DNA from: UBA961 sp049317525
GTDB taxonomy: Bacteria > Bacteroidota > Ignavibacteria > Kapaibacteriales > UBA961
Length of the DNA stretch: 64,000 nucleotides
Assembly: GCA_049317525.1 (NCBI GenBank)
Contig: JBMOIC010000011.1
Location: 12,462-76,461, forward strand
Direction of reading: 5' to 3'
In this document: positions 17,374 through 25,687 of the stretch, one piece after another
Layout of the letters: every line of letters begins with the position of its first letter
How positions within the stretch are numbered: position 1 is the stretch's first letter
Made by a program: the position numbers and the translations under genes
Notes under the pieces: model-generated
The model's input: only the letters and a program-made list of their open reading frames with translations
What the model was told of the DNA's origin: nothing
Database searches by the model: none

Positions 17374-17706
17374 ATGAAGATGTTAATTAAAAAGAATGAT
17401 TTAGTTAAAGTTATAAGTGGTGACGATAAAGGCAAACAAGGCCGTGTTATCGAAACCCAAGCAAAAAAAGCTAGAGTATTGGTTGAAGGTGTTAATATAC
17501 ACAAACGCCATACACGTAAAAGCGCTGCTAATCCAGATGGTGGCATTATGGAAAGAGAATTTCCTATTGCTTATTCAAATGTGATGCTTATTGATCCAGA
17601 AACTAAAAAAGCTACAAGAATTCGTGTTGAACGAATTGAAAAAGATGGTAAAACACAGGTTAAACGTATTGCCGTTAAATCTGGCAAGGAAATTAAACTG
17701 CCTTAA
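17374..17706 (+). CDS. rplX: 50S ribosomal protein L24
   Basis: 110 residues. L24 is an assembly initiator at the tunnel exit. The KOW motif reads 'NDLVKVISGDDKGKQGRVI', followed by 'VEGVNIHKRHTRKS'. It starts MKMLIKKND, with two Met codons close together. It lies 13 bases after rplN. Confidence 0.95.
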   Translation: MKMLIKKNDLVKVISGDDKGKQGRVIETQAKKARVLVEGVNIHKRHTRKSAANPDGGIMEREFPIAYSNVMLIDPETKKATRIRVERIEKDGKTQVKRIAVKSGKEIKLP

Positions 17707-17728
17707 AAGATTTGAATAGAGAATATAT

Positions 17729-18355
17729 ATGGCAAAAGCCCTACAACAATCGAAAAAATTTGATTTAAAGCCGGAAGGCAAGCGTCTTGAAGAATATTCA
17801 GGAACAGTTCCAGCCCCTCGTCTTTATGAATTTTACAAAAGTCAGGTAATTCCTGTCTTAAAAGAAAAATTCCAATATAAATCAGTGATGCAAGTTCCAA
17901 AGATCACAAAGATTTGTATAAACATGGGAGTTGGAGCCGCAGTGCAGGATCCAAAAATTCTGCAATCAGCTGTTAATGAGTTAGAACTAATTACTGGGCA
18001 ACGCCCAGCTATTAGTAAGTCCAAAAAAGCTATTGCTAATTTCCGCCTTCGAGCGGGAATGCCTATTGGATGTCATTTAACTCTACGCGGAGCACGTATG
18101 TATGAATTTTTAGACAGATTCATAAATATTGCTTCACCTAGAATTCGCGATTTTCGTGGATTTTCGGATAATGGTTTTGATGGCCGCGGTAATGTTACTA
18201 TTGGAATCAAAGAACAAATTATCTTCCCGGAAATTGATGTTGATAAAGTAAATAAAATTGCTGGCATGGACATCACATTTGTTACAACATCCAAATCGGA
18301 CGAGGAAGCTTCAGCTTTACTCAAAGAATTTGGTTTTCCTTTCCGCAAAGGTTAA
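17729..18355 (+). CDS. rplE: 50S ribosomal protein L5
   Basis: 208 residues, some 25-30 longer than the usual 179-185 because of an N-terminal extension of about 25 residues (MAKALQQSKKFDLKPEGKR). L5 binds 5S rRNA and touches the P-site tRNA. 'PKITKICINMGVG', 'RPAISKSKKAIANFRLR', and 'RDFRGFSDNGFDGRGNVTIGI' (in parts) are clear. Its stop is one base before the rpsN start. Confidence 0.96.
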   Translation: MAKALQQSKKFDLKPEGKRLEEYSGTVPAPRLYEFYKSQVIPVLKEKFQYKSVMQVPKITKICINMGVGAAVQDPKILQSAVNELELITGQRPAISKSKKAIANFRLRAGMPIGCHLTLRGARMYEFLDRFINIASPRIRDFRGFSDNGFDGRGNVTIGIKEQIIFPEIDVDKVNKIAGMDITFVTTSKSDEEASALLKEFGFPFRKG

Positions 18356-18356
18356 T

Positions 18357-18626
18357 ATGGCTAAGACAAGTATTGTAGCGAGAAATGAAAAAAGAAAACG
18401 CTTATCTGCTAAATATGCAAAACAGCGTGAAGAGTTAAAAGCAGCTGGTGATTATGTTGGCTTGCAAAAACTCCCAAGAAATAGTGCTCCTACGCGTGTT
18501 CGTAGCCGTTGTTCTGTAACAGGACGTGGTAAAGCAGTGTATAAAAAATTCGGTGTATGCAGAAATATCTTCCGCCAATTGGCGCTAGAAGGTAAAATAC
18601 CCGGAATTCGTAAATCAAGTTGGTAA
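18357..18626 (+). CDS. rpsN: 30S ribosomal protein S14, long zinc-free form
   Basis: 89 residues from ATG 18357, which is one base after the rplE stop; longer readings start inside rplE and are not supported. It is the long C-minus type: no CxxC pairs, with 'PRNSAPTRVRSRCSVTGRGK' and the C-terminal 'GKIPGIRKSSW'. S14 is a late-assembling 30S head protein. Close spacing suggests coupling to rplE translation. Confidence 0.96.
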   Translation: MAKTSIVARNEKRKRLSAKYAKQREELKAAGDYVGLQKLPRNSAPTRVRSRCSVTGRGKAVYKKFGVCRNIFRQLALEGKIPGIRKSSW

Positions 18627-18648
18627 ACTATTAGAAGCTTAGAATACT

Positions 18649-19044
18649 ATGCCGGTTACAGACACAATTGCAGATTTTATTACTCGCATCAGAAATGCGG
18701 GTCAGGCACGACACAAGTTTGTTGTTGCCCCTGCTTCAAAGTTGAATTTACATATTGCCAATATCTTAAGTGATCAAGGTTTTATAGGTGAAGTTTCATC
18801 AATTGAAGAAGATAATCAGAAGTTTATTAAAGTAGGTCTTAAGTACTATGAAGGAAAACCTGTAATACAGGATATCCAAAGAGTAAGTAAGCCTGGTAGA
18901 AGAATTTATTCACCTGTAGAAAAGATTCCTAGAGTTAGCAATGGACTTGGTATATCTATCATTTCAACCTCTAAAGGATTGATGACAGACAAGCAGGCAC
19001 GCGCTTACAATGTAGGCGGTGAAATTATTTGCAAAGTACGCTAA
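18649..19044 (+). CDS. rpsH: 30S ribosomal protein S8
   Basis: 131 residues. S8 binds the central domain of 16S rRNA and represses the spc operon in E. coli. 'DTIADFITRIRNAGQA' and 'PGRRIYSPVEKIPRVSNGLG' with 'STSKGLMTDKQAR' are diagnostic. It begins 22 bases after rpsN. Confidence 0.97.
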   Translation: MPVTDTIADFITRIRNAGQARHKFVVAPASKLNLHIANILSDQGFIGEVSSIEEDNQKFIKVGLKYYEGKPVIQDIQRVSKPGRRIYSPVEKIPRVSNGLGISIISTSKGLMTDKQARAYNVGGEIICKVR

Positions 19045-19068
19045 TCCCTGGATTTAAGGAGATTTATC

Positions 19069-19608
19069 GTGTCAAGAATTGGCAAAAAACCTATAACAGT
19101 ACCTGATAATGTACAGTTAACATATAATAATGAAACCCTAACCGTTAAAGGTCCAAAGGGTGTACAAACTGTACCGATTGCTGAAGGTATTTCATTTAAT
19201 AATGAAAATGGAATATTAACTTTTGTTAGAGCAAATGATGAAAAAAAGGTAAGAGCATTGCATGGTTTATCCAGAGCTCTTGCATTTAATGCAATTCATG
19301 GCGTAACAAATGGCTACCAAAAAAACCTTACTATTGAAGGTGTTGGTTTTAAGGCAGAATTGAGAGGTTCTAAATTACTTTTAGCTTTAGGATATTCTCA
19401 TCCTATATTGTTTATTCCACCAGCAGGTATTGAATTTGTTGTTGTAACCCCTACTTCCTTACAGATTAAGGGTGATAATAAACATGATGTTGGCGAGGTA
19501 GCAGCAAAAATACGTAAGATACGTCCACCTGAACCTTACAAAGGCAAAGGAGTTAGATACGAAGGCGAATATATTCGTCGTAAAGCCGGTAAGTCCGCTG
19601 GCAAATAA
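19069..19608 (+). CDS. rplF: 50S ribosomal protein L6
   Basis: 179 residues from GTG 19069 with AAGGAG upstream, giving MSRIGKKPITVPD. L6 lies near the GTPase-associated region. 'VKGPKGV' and the C-terminal 'RPPEPYKGKGVRYEGEYIRRKAGKS' (in parts) are family signatures. It is 24 bases after rpsH. Confidence 0.97.
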   Translation: MSRIGKKPITVPDNVQLTYNNETLTVKGPKGVQTVPIAEGISFNNENGILTFVRANDEKKVRALHGLSRALAFNAIHGVTNGYQKNLTIEGVGFKAELRGSKLLLALGYSHPILFIPPAGIEFVVVTPTSLQIKGDNKHDVGEVAAKIRKIRPPEPYKGKGVRYEGEYIRRKAGKSAGK

Positions 19609-19641
19609 TTTTCATCGCTGATTCAAAAGAGACCGTACGAG

Positions 19642-20013
19642 ATGAATTTACAAAAAGCAAAAACAAAGCGCCAATTGCGCAGAAAGCAACATATTCGTAA
19701 AACCATTTTTGGTAATCCAGAACGTTTACGTTTAAGTGTGAATAAAACAATAAAACATATAAGTGCACAAATTATTGATGATACGAAGGGCTTTACGCTT
19801 GTTTCTGTTTCATCGGTAGAAAAAGATGTACGAGTAGCACTTGATAGCATTTCAACAAAAGTTGAACAAAGTAAATATGTTGGTGATTTACTAGCTAAAA
19901 GAGCAAAGGACGCAAATATTTCAAGTGTAGCATTTGATCGTAATGGTCATTTATACCATGGTAGAGTTAAAGCACTTGCAGAAGCTGCCCGCGAGGGTGG
20001 TCTGCAGTTCTAA
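19642..20013 (+). CDS. rplR: 50S ribosomal protein L18
   Basis: 123 residues. L18 carries 5S rRNA together with L5. 'GNPERLRLSVNKTIKHISAQIID' (in parts) and the C-terminal 'VAFDRNGHLYHGRVKALAEAAREGGL' (in parts) are diagnostic. It starts 33 bases after rplF. Confidence 0.96.
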   Translation: MNLQKAKTKRQLRRKQHIRKTIFGNPERLRLSVNKTIKHISAQIIDDTKGFTLVSVSSVEKDVRVALDSISTKVEQSKYVGDLLAKRAKDANISSVAFDRNGHLYHGRVKALAEAAREGGLQF

Positions 20014-20028
20014 TTTATAGAGGATGCC

Positions 20029-20532
20029 GTGAGCAAAGTAAGATTATCAGAACTTGATCTTAAAGATAAGTTAGTTTATGTTGGCCGTACTGCCAAAGTA
20101 GTAAAAGGTGGTCGTCGTTTCAATTTTACAGCTTTAGTTGTAGTTGGAGATGGCAATGGTCATATTGGCTATGGTCTTGGAAAAGCCGGTGAAGTTGTAG
20201 ATGCTGTAAGCAAAGCAACTGAAGCTGCTAAAAAAGGTATTGTGAAGGTTCAACTTCAAAATACTACTATTCCACATGAAGTATTAGCAAAATATGGTGC
20301 AGCTTCTGTACTCATAAAGCCTGCTACACCAGGTACAGGTGTTATTGCTGGTGGAGGTGTTCGCGCCGTATTAGAATTAGCTGGCGTACAAGACGTACTA
20401 ACCAAAAGCATGGGTTCTTCTAACCCTCATAATACAGTAAAGGCAACGGTTCGGGCATTAACTTTATTAGAAGATGCTCAATCAGCGGCCCAACGCAGAG
20501 GTATTTCTTTAAAAAAAGTACTTCATGGTTAA
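20029..20532 (+). CDS. rpsE: 30S ribosomal protein S5
   Basis: 167 residues from GTG 20029 with AGAGGAT upstream. S5 helps maintain decoding accuracy. 'LVYVGRTAKVVKGGRRFNF' and 'GDGNGHIGYGLGKAGEV' mark the N-terminal dsRNA-binding fold; 'GGGVRAVLELAGVQDVLTKS' (in parts) marks the second. The stop overlaps the ribosome-binding sequence of rpmD. Confidence 0.97.
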   Translation: MSKVRLSELDLKDKLVYVGRTAKVVKGGRRFNFTALVVVGDGNGHIGYGLGKAGEVVDAVSKATEAAKKGIVKVQLQNTTIPHEVLAKYGAASVLIKPATPGTGVIAGGGVRAVLELAGVQDVLTKSMGSSNPHNTVKATVRALTLLEDAQSAAQRRGISLKKVLHG

Positions 20533-20542
20533 GGAGACATAC

Positions 20543-20734
20543 ATGACAAATGCAGATTCTAAAGTAAAGATTACACAAGTACGTAGCATTATTAAATGCA
20601 AGCAGTATCAAAAAGATACAATTCATGCACTTGGCCTTGGCAGACCTAATTACGAAGTTGTTCATACATTAAATCCTCAGATTCAAGGTATGATAAATGT
20701 AGTAAAGCATCTTGTTAAAGTTGAGTCAATTTGA
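20543..20734 (+). CDS. rpmD: 50S ribosomal protein L30
   Basis: 63 residues from ATG 20543, 8 bases after an AAGGAG (20531-20536); an upstream in-frame ATG lies inside rpsE and is rejected. 'KVKITQVRSIIKCKQYQKDTI' (in parts) and 'LGLGRPNYEVVH' are the L30 core. The presence of L30 is not universal in bacteria. Confidence 0.95.
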   Translation: MTNADSKVKITQVRSIIKCKQYQKDTIHALGLGRPNYEVVHTLNPQIQGMINVVKHLVKVESI

Positions 20735-20753
20735 GAGACGGAGAATAAATCCC

Positions 20754-21218
20754 ATGAAACATATCGGTAATATAAGCCCAAATAAAGGTTCACATAAATC
20801 ACCTAAGCGTATCGGTAGAGGTGCAGGTTCTGGTCACGGTGGTACATCTACACGTGGGCATAAAGGACACGCTGCTCGTTCCGGCTTTAAGAGTAAAAGA
20901 AATTTCGAGGGCGGTCAAATGCCTTTGAGCCGCCGTGTACCTAAATTTGGATTTAAAAATCCCTTCCGTATTGAATACCAAGAAGTAAATGTATCTAGGT
21001 TACAAGAGCTTGTTGATAATAACAAAATACATGTTGGTGATACAGTTGATTTAGATGTTCTCCGTAATCTAGGTGTTATCAAATCATCTCGTATACCTAT
21101 TAAAGTTCTTGGTAATGGCGATTTAACTGCAAAGTTAAATGTTACCGCCGCAAAATTTACTGAAACTGCAAAGGGTAAAATCGAACATGCCGGAGGCAGT
21201 GTTGTAATCGATGAATAA
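20754..21218 (+). CDS. rplO: 50S ribosomal protein L15
   Basis: 154 residues from ATG 20754 with ACGGAGAA upstream. L15 is a late-assembly 50S protein with a long N-terminal tail: 'RIGRGAGSGHGGTSTRGHKG' is its signature, followed by 'EGGQMPLSRRVPKFGF'. The last 8 bases overlap secY, so L15 and SecY translation are coupled. Confidence 0.96.
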   Translation: MKHIGNISPNKGSHKSPKRIGRGAGSGHGGTSTRGHKGHAARSGFKSKRNFEGGQMPLSRRVPKFGFKNPFRIEYQEVNVSRLQELVDNNKIHVGDTVDLDVLRNLGVIKSSRIPIKVLGNGDLTAKLNVTAAKFTETAKGKIEHAGGSVVIDE

Positions 21219-22563
21219 ATTCTTTCAAACCATTGCCAATGTCTTCAGAATAGAAGAATTAAAGCAACGTATTTTATATACTGCGCTTATTCTTTTAGTG
21301 GTTAGAATAGGGTCTTATGTCCCGCTACCAGGTGTAGATGTAATTGCATTACAAGCATCAAAAGGTGGAGATTCTAACACTTTATTTGGACTTTATGACC
21401 TTTTTGTAGGTGGAGCATTATCTAATGCTTCAATTTTTGCATTAGGTATTATGCCATATATCTCAGCTTCAATTATTCTGCAGTTAGCTGGAATAGTTAT
21501 GCCTGAAGTACAAAGATTGCAAAGGGAAGGCGAAGAAGGAAGAAAAAAAATAACCCAATTCACTCGATATTTAACAGTTCTTATTGCTTGTCTGCAAGCT
21601 TGGGGTGTTAGCATAAAAATTGCCAATCCAGGTACATCTGCGGCTTCAGCTGTTGCCCCTGATATGGTTGCATGGTTTACATTCACTTCGATTATACTGC
21701 TTTCATCTGGTACGATATTTCTAATGTGGCTTGGTGAGCAAATTACTGAAAGAGGATTAGGAAATGGTATTTCACTAATCATTTTTATCGGTATAGTTGC
21801 AAGACTACCAGATGCCATATTCGCTGAAATTAACTATATAAATTCCACTCCGCAGTTATTTGTACATTTGATTATTTTTGCAATTCTAGTTTTTATAATA
21901 GCTGGAGTTGTACTAATCACTCAGGGAGCACGAAGAATACCTGTTCAGTATGCAAAAAGAGTTGTTGGTAAAAAAGTTTATGGTGGTACTACTCAATATA
22001 TACCTTTAAGAGTAAATACTTCCGGTGTTATGCCTATTATCTTTGCTCAGTCTATATTGTTTGTACCAAGTACAATTTTAAGCTTTTTTCCAGAAAACAC
22101 TACTTTGCAGTGGATATCAAGCCAATTGTTTCGTGAACAGTCATATATTTATGCTCTAACATATTCTACTCTTATTGTGTTTTTTACATATTTTTATACT
22201 GCTGTAGCTTTTAACCCAAGAGATGTAGCTGATAATATGAAAAAACAAGGTGGTTTTATTCCTGGTATTAGACCAGGAGCACCTACTGCAGATTATATTG
22301 AAAATATATTAACTAGAATAACTTTACCTGGTGCTATGTTTCTTGCCCTTATAGCAATTATGCCAACATTTGTTTCTAATGTATTACGAGTACAACCATC
22401 ATTTGCTTCGTTTTTTGGTGGTACAAGTTTACTTATAGTTGTTGGCGTAGCATTAGATACATTGCAACAAGTTGAATCATACTTATTAATGCGTCATTAT
22501 GACGGCTTTATGAAAAGTGGCAAAATTCGAGGCAGAGCAAACTCAGGTGCTGGTGGTTTTTAA
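21211..22563 (+). CDS. secY: Preprotein translocase subunit SecY
   Basis: 450 residues with about ten transmembrane helices. SecY is the channel of the SecYEG translocon. Visible landmarks are 'IGSYVPLPGVD' (plug side), 'GIMPYISASIILQLAGIVMP', 'QITERGLGNGISLIIFIGI' and 'YFYTAVAFNPRDVADNMKKQGGFIPGIRPG' (in parts). It sits in the usual place after rplO, overlapping it by 8 bases. adk, which often follows secY, is absent here. Confidence 0.97.
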   Translation: MNKFFQTIANVFRIEELKQRILYTALILLVVRIGSYVPLPGVDVIALQASKGGDSNTLFGLYDLFVGGALSNASIFALGIMPYISASIILQLAGIVMPEVQRLQREGEEGRKKITQFTRYLTVLIACLQAWGVSIKIANPGTSAASAVAPDMVAWFTFTSIILLSSGTIFLMWLGEQITERGLGNGISLIIFIGIVARLPDAIFAEINYINSTPQLFVHLIIFAILVFIIAGVVLITQGARRIPVQYAKRVVGKKVYGGTTQYIPLRVNTSGVMPIIFAQSILFVPSTILSFFPENTTLQWISSQLFREQSYIYALTYSTLIVFFTYFYTAVAFNPRDVADNMKKQGGFIPGIRPGAPTADYIENILTRITLPGAMFLALIAIMPTFVSNVLRVQPSFASFFGGTSLLIVVGVALDTLQQVESYLLMRHYDGFMKSGKIRGRANSGAGGF

Positions 22564-22568
22564 TTGAA

Positions 22569-23354
22569 ATGGAAACTGTTACAATACATACTGATAGCCC
22601 AATAAAGAATATTGAGAAAGCTTGTCGAATAGTTGCAGAAACAATAATGCTAGTTGGAAAAAGTATTAAAGTAGGCACAAAGACATTAGAACTAGACAAA
22701 ATTGCAGAAGATTATATTTTAACCCAAAATGCAATACCAGCTTTTAAAGGTTATAAAGTAGATGGAAATGATTTTAAGCATACACTTTGTATTTCGGTAA
22801 ATGAAGAAGTTGTGCATGGAATCCCTAGTGAAAGACTGATAGAAGAAGGCGATATAGTTTCTATAGATTGTGGTGTTCAGTATAATGGTTATTTCGGTGA
22901 TAGTGCATATACTTTTTCAGTTGGCACTATTTCAGCAGAGATAGAAAAATTACTTAAAACAACACAAGAATCTTTAGATCTTGGAGTACAGCAAGCTATA
23001 GCAAGAAATAAAGTTTATGATATAGCAAGAGCTGTTCAAACGCACGTTGAAAATAATGGATTTTCTGTAGTGAGACAATTGGTTGGCCATGGAATAGGCA
23101 AACAATTACATGAAGATCCGGCTATACCGAATTTTGTACCACCTTTGTTACAACGTTCGTACTATCCCAATGCAAAATTGCAAAGAGGAAAAACAATAGC
23201 AATTGAACCGATGGTTAATATTGGTACACATAATGTTAAAACATTAAGTGATGGCTGGACAGTAATAACAGCCGATAAAAGACCATCAGCACATTTTGAA
23301 CATACTGTCCTCGTAGAAGAGGGCAAACCGATAATACTTACTTTGATGGATTAA
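22569..23354 (+). CDS. map: Methionine aminopeptidase, type I
   Basis: 261 residues. Removes the N-terminal Met from new proteins. Metal-binding pieces are visible in 'SIDCGVQYNGYFGDSAYTF' (two Asp), 'VGHGIGKQLHEDPAIPNF' (His), 'AIEPMVNIG' and 'HFEHTVLVEEG' (Glu). The N-terminus is short, with no zinc-finger extension. It starts 5 bases after secY, giving the secY-map-infA order. Confidence 0.96.
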   Translation: METVTIHTDSPIKNIEKACRIVAETIMLVGKSIKVGTKTLELDKIAEDYILTQNAIPAFKGYKVDGNDFKHTLCISVNEEVVHGIPSERLIEEGDIVSIDCGVQYNGYFGDSAYTFSVGTISAEIEKLLKTTQESLDLGVQQAIARNKVYDIARAVQTHVENNGFSVVRQLVGHGIGKQLHEDPAIPNFVPPLLQRSYYPNAKLQRGKTIAIEPMVNIGTHNVKTLSDGWTVITADKRPSAHFEHTVLVEEGKPIILTLMD

Positions 23355-23358
23355 CTTA

Positions 23359-23577
23359 ATGTCGAAACAAGATCTTATTAGGATTGATGGTGTCATAGAT
23401 GAAACATTACCTAATACCCAGTTTATAGTTAAGTTAGAAAATAACCATAAAGTACTGTGTCATATATCGGGAAAGATGAGAATGAATTTTATCAAGATTC
23501 TTCAGGGCGATAAGGTAACAGTAGAGTTATCACCCTATGATCTTGCAAAAGGCCGTATTGTTTACCGCTATAAATAA
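23359..23577 (+). CDS. infA: Translation initiation factor IF-1
   Basis: 72 residues, the standard size, one S1-like OB fold. IF-1 occupies the 30S A site during initiation. 'QDLIRIDGVIDETLPNTQFIV', 'VLCHISGKMRMNFIKIL' and 'SPYDLAKGRIVYRYK' are classic (each shown in parts). Four bases after map. Confidence 0.97.
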   Translation: MSKQDLIRIDGVIDETLPNTQFIVKLENNHKVLCHISGKMRMNFIKILQGDKVTVELSPYDLAKGRIVYRYK

Positions 23578-23586
23578 AGAATAGCT

Positions 23587-23703
23587 ATGAAAGTTCAAGC
23601 ATCAGTAAAAAAACGCAGCCCGGACGACAAAATTGTTGTTCGAAGAGGCAAAGTGTATATTATCAACAAGAAAAATCCACGCTTTAAGCAACGTCAAGGA
23701 TAA
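23587..23703 (+). CDS. rpmJ: 50S ribosomal protein L36, zinc-free form
   Basis: 38 residues, ATG 23587 to TAA 23703. It reads MKVQASVKKRSPDDKIVVRR then a GKVYIINKKNPRFKQRQG end. The CxxC-x12-C-x4-H zinc site of classic L36 is replaced throughout (Ser and Asp at the first pair, Asn and Phe region at the second), so this is the C-minus form. The typical infA-rpmJ-rpsM position confirms identity. Confidence 0.95.
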   Translation: MKVQASVKKRSPDDKIVVRRGKVYIINKKNPRFKQRQG

Positions 23704-23717
23704 TAAGGAGAACGCTT

Positions 23718-24095
23718 GTGGCTCGTATCGCCGGCATAGATTTGCCAAAAAATAAACGAGGCATTATTGGGCTTACGTATATCTTCGGCGTAGGCAAAGA
23801 AACCTCTTCTCGAATTCTTACCAAAGCAGGTATAGAATTTGAAAAGCGAATAATGACCTGGACAGATGAAGAAATTGCACGTATACGTTCTGCTATTGCA
23901 GATTATAAAGTTGAAGGTCAGCTTCGTTCTGAAATTCAATTAAATATTAAAAGATTGATGGATATTGGGTGCTATAGAGGCCTAAGACATCGTCGTGGTT
24001 TACCTGCACGCGGGCAACGTACTCGTACTAATTCCCGTACAAGAAAAGGTCGTCGTAAAACAGTAGCTGGTAAGAAAAAAGCAGCTAGGAAATAA
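23718..24095 (+). CDS. rpsM: 30S ribosomal protein S13
   Basis: 125 residues from GTG 23718 with TAAGGAGAA upstream, giving MARIAGIDLPKNKRG. S13 contacts the 50S subunit and P-site tRNA. 'GCYRGLRHRRGLPARGQRTRTNSRTRKG' (in parts) is the conserved C-terminal region. Starts 14 bases after rpmJ and begins the alpha-operon part. Confidence 0.97.
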   Translation: MARIAGIDLPKNKRGIIGLTYIFGVGKETSSRILTKAGIEFEKRIMTWTDEEIARIRSAIADYKVEGQLRSEIQLNIKRLMDIGCYRGLRHRRGLPARGQRTRTNSRTRKGRRKTVAGKKKAARK

Positions 24096-24125
24096 TAAGT
24101 TTGTTAACATCATATACCGAATACT

Positions 24126-24512
24126 ATGGCCGCAGCTAAAAAGCGTGTTAAGAAAAAAACGGTTAGTGACATACATGGAAAAGCACTTATTCGTGCAACT
24201 TTCAATAATGTAATTGTTACTATAACCGATACATATGGTAATGTTCTTACTTGGTCCTCTGCAGGTCGCAATGGCTTCCGTGGTTCCAAAAAGAATACTC
24301 CTTATGCATCTCAAGTATCAGCAGAAAGAGCAGCTAAAGAAGCTCATGAAATGGGATTAAGAAAGGTTGAGGTTATCGTTAGAGGCCCAGGCTCTGGACG
24401 TGAAGCAGCAATTAGAGCATTATCTCAAGCAGGACTTGAAATATTAAATATTTTGGATAAAACTCCGTTGCCACATAATGGATGCCGTCCTCCTAAGCGC
24501 AGAAGAGTTTAA
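24126..24512 (+). CDS. rpsK: 30S ribosomal protein S11
   Basis: 128 residues. S11 is at the 30S platform. 'ATFNNVIVTITDTYGNVLTWSS' (in parts), 'GPGSGREAAIRALSQAGLEI' and 'TPLPHNGCRPPKRRRV' are diagnostic. It is followed by 127 bases without a gene where rpsD would normally be. Confidence 0.97.
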   Translation: MAAAKKRVKKKTVSDIHGKALIRATFNNVIVTITDTYGNVLTWSSAGRNGFRGSKKNTPYASQVSAERAAKEAHEMGLRKVEVIVRGPGSGREAAIRALSQAGLEILNILDKTPLPHNGCRPPKRRRV

Positions 24513-24639
24513 TTATTCGATTATATTTTTGATGCCTGCAGATGCAGGCATTATGCACTCTGATATATTGTTTTAAATAAAATAATTGCTCTCACCCAGC
24601 CGCTGTTATTATACAGCTGCGCTATTAGTAAGAGAAAAA
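24513..24639 (+). promoter_or_regulatory. Structured gap between rpsK and rpoA, in place of rpsD
   Basis: Two hairpins are visible. The first is TGCCTGC (24533-24539), loop AGAT, GCAGGCA (24544-24550), a perfect 7-bp stem not followed by a T-run. The second is GCTGT (24602-24606), loop TATTAT, ACAGC (24613-24617). The first lacks terminator character, so an mRNA processing or regulatory structure is more likely. A TATTTTTG box at 24524-24531 has no upstream partner. Confidence 0.4.
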
Positions 24640-25656
24640 ATGAATACATCCATGCAAATGCCCGAAAGGGTTCATATTGAAGAAACTGACATCGCTTTTA
24701 AAGGGCGTTATGTTCTTCAACCTCTAGAAGAAGGTTATGGCGTTACAATAGGTAATGCACTACGTAGAGTATTATTATCTTCTATTCCAGGCCATGCTAT
24801 TGTTGGCGTTAAGCTTGGCAATGTTCAGCATGAATTTGAAACAATTCCTGGTGTTGTAGAAGATATGTGTGAAATTATTCTGAATCTAAAAGAAGTTCGT
24901 TTTCGTCTTTTAGATAAAAAGAATAGTAAAATGTCATTAAAACTAAAAGGTCCTAAGATTTGGACTGCAGCAGACATACAAGAAGCTTGTCCTCACATTG
25001 AAGTAATGGAACCAGATAAGTATATTGCTACTTTAGCTGATGATGCTGAGTTTGATGTTGAGTTTAAGATTGGTCGTGGAAAAGGATATATTCCTGGAGA
25101 AGAACACAATAGTACTGAATATCCTTTAGGGATGATTCCTATAGATTCTATCTTTACGCCAATTAAAAATGTTGTGTATACAATAGAGCCTTTTCGAGTT
25201 GGACAAAAAACTGACTATGAAAGACTAACTTTAGATGTATATACCGACGGTACAGTAACTGCACAAGAATCTATACAAGAAGCTGCTGCTATTCTTCAAG
25301 AACATTTGATGTTATTTGTAAATTTTGAACAAATGCGTCGTGAACAAGAAGCTCAAGAAGTAGTTGAAGAAGAAGCAAAGGAAGCTGAAAAAACACGTAT
25401 GAGAAGAATTCTATTTACTCCTGTAGATGAATTAGAACTTTCTGTTCGTGCACATAATTGCTTGAAGGCTGCAAATATCAAATCACTTGCTGAATTGGTA
25501 TCATTAAATGAGCAAGATTTGCTCAAATTCAGAAACTTTGGCCGTAAATCATTAACTGAATTAGCGGAAATCGTTCGTGTTCATGGTTTGGTTTTTGGCA
25601 TGAACATAGAAAAATATGTAAAAGAAGAAGCTAAGACAGCTGATTCTGAAGCATAA
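24640..25656 (+). CDS. rpoA: DNA-directed RNA polymerase subunit alpha
   Basis: 338 residues from ATG 24640 with AAGAGA upstream; an in-frame TTG further up is not supported. The N-terminal domain has 'PLEEGYGVTIGNALRRVLLSSIPG' (in parts) for assembly of RNA polymerase; the C-terminal domain after an acidic linker (EEEAKEAEK) has 'LELSVRAHNCLKAANIKSLAEL' (in parts) with the DNA- and activator-binding helix-hairpin-helix 'FRNFGRKSLTEL'. Lies between rpsK and rplQ as usual, apart from the missing rpsD. Confidence 0.97.
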   Translation: MNTSMQMPERVHIEETDIAFKGRYVLQPLEEGYGVTIGNALRRVLLSSIPGHAIVGVKLGNVQHEFETIPGVVEDMCEIILNLKEVRFRLLDKKNSKMSLKLKGPKIWTAADIQEACPHIEVMEPDKYIATLADDAEFDVEFKIGRGKGYIPGEEHNSTEYPLGMIPIDSIFTPIKNVVYTIEPFRVGQKTDYERLTLDVYTDGTVTAQESIQEAAAILQEHLMLFVNFEQMRREQEAQEVVEEEAKEAEKTRMRRILFTPVDELELSVRAHNCLKAANIKSLAELVSLNEQDLLKFRNFGRKSLTELAEIVRVHGLVFGMNIEKYVKEEAKTADSEA

Positions 25657-25687
25657 ATCATCTAGATTTGATTAGAGAGAAATAACA

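Noticed and set aside
17729..18626. Overlapping longer start for rpsN inside rplE
   Set aside because: An upstream TTG would add 33 residues with no similarity to S14 and no ribosome-binding site; the ATG at 18357 gives the standard 89-residue protein.
24524..24531. TATTTTTG as a possible promoter for rpoA
   Set aside because: Fits TANNTTTG but has no TTTG 19-20 bases upstream, and such T-runs are expected by chance in AT-rich gaps. The same applies to TATTTTTG at 10613-10620 before tuf.
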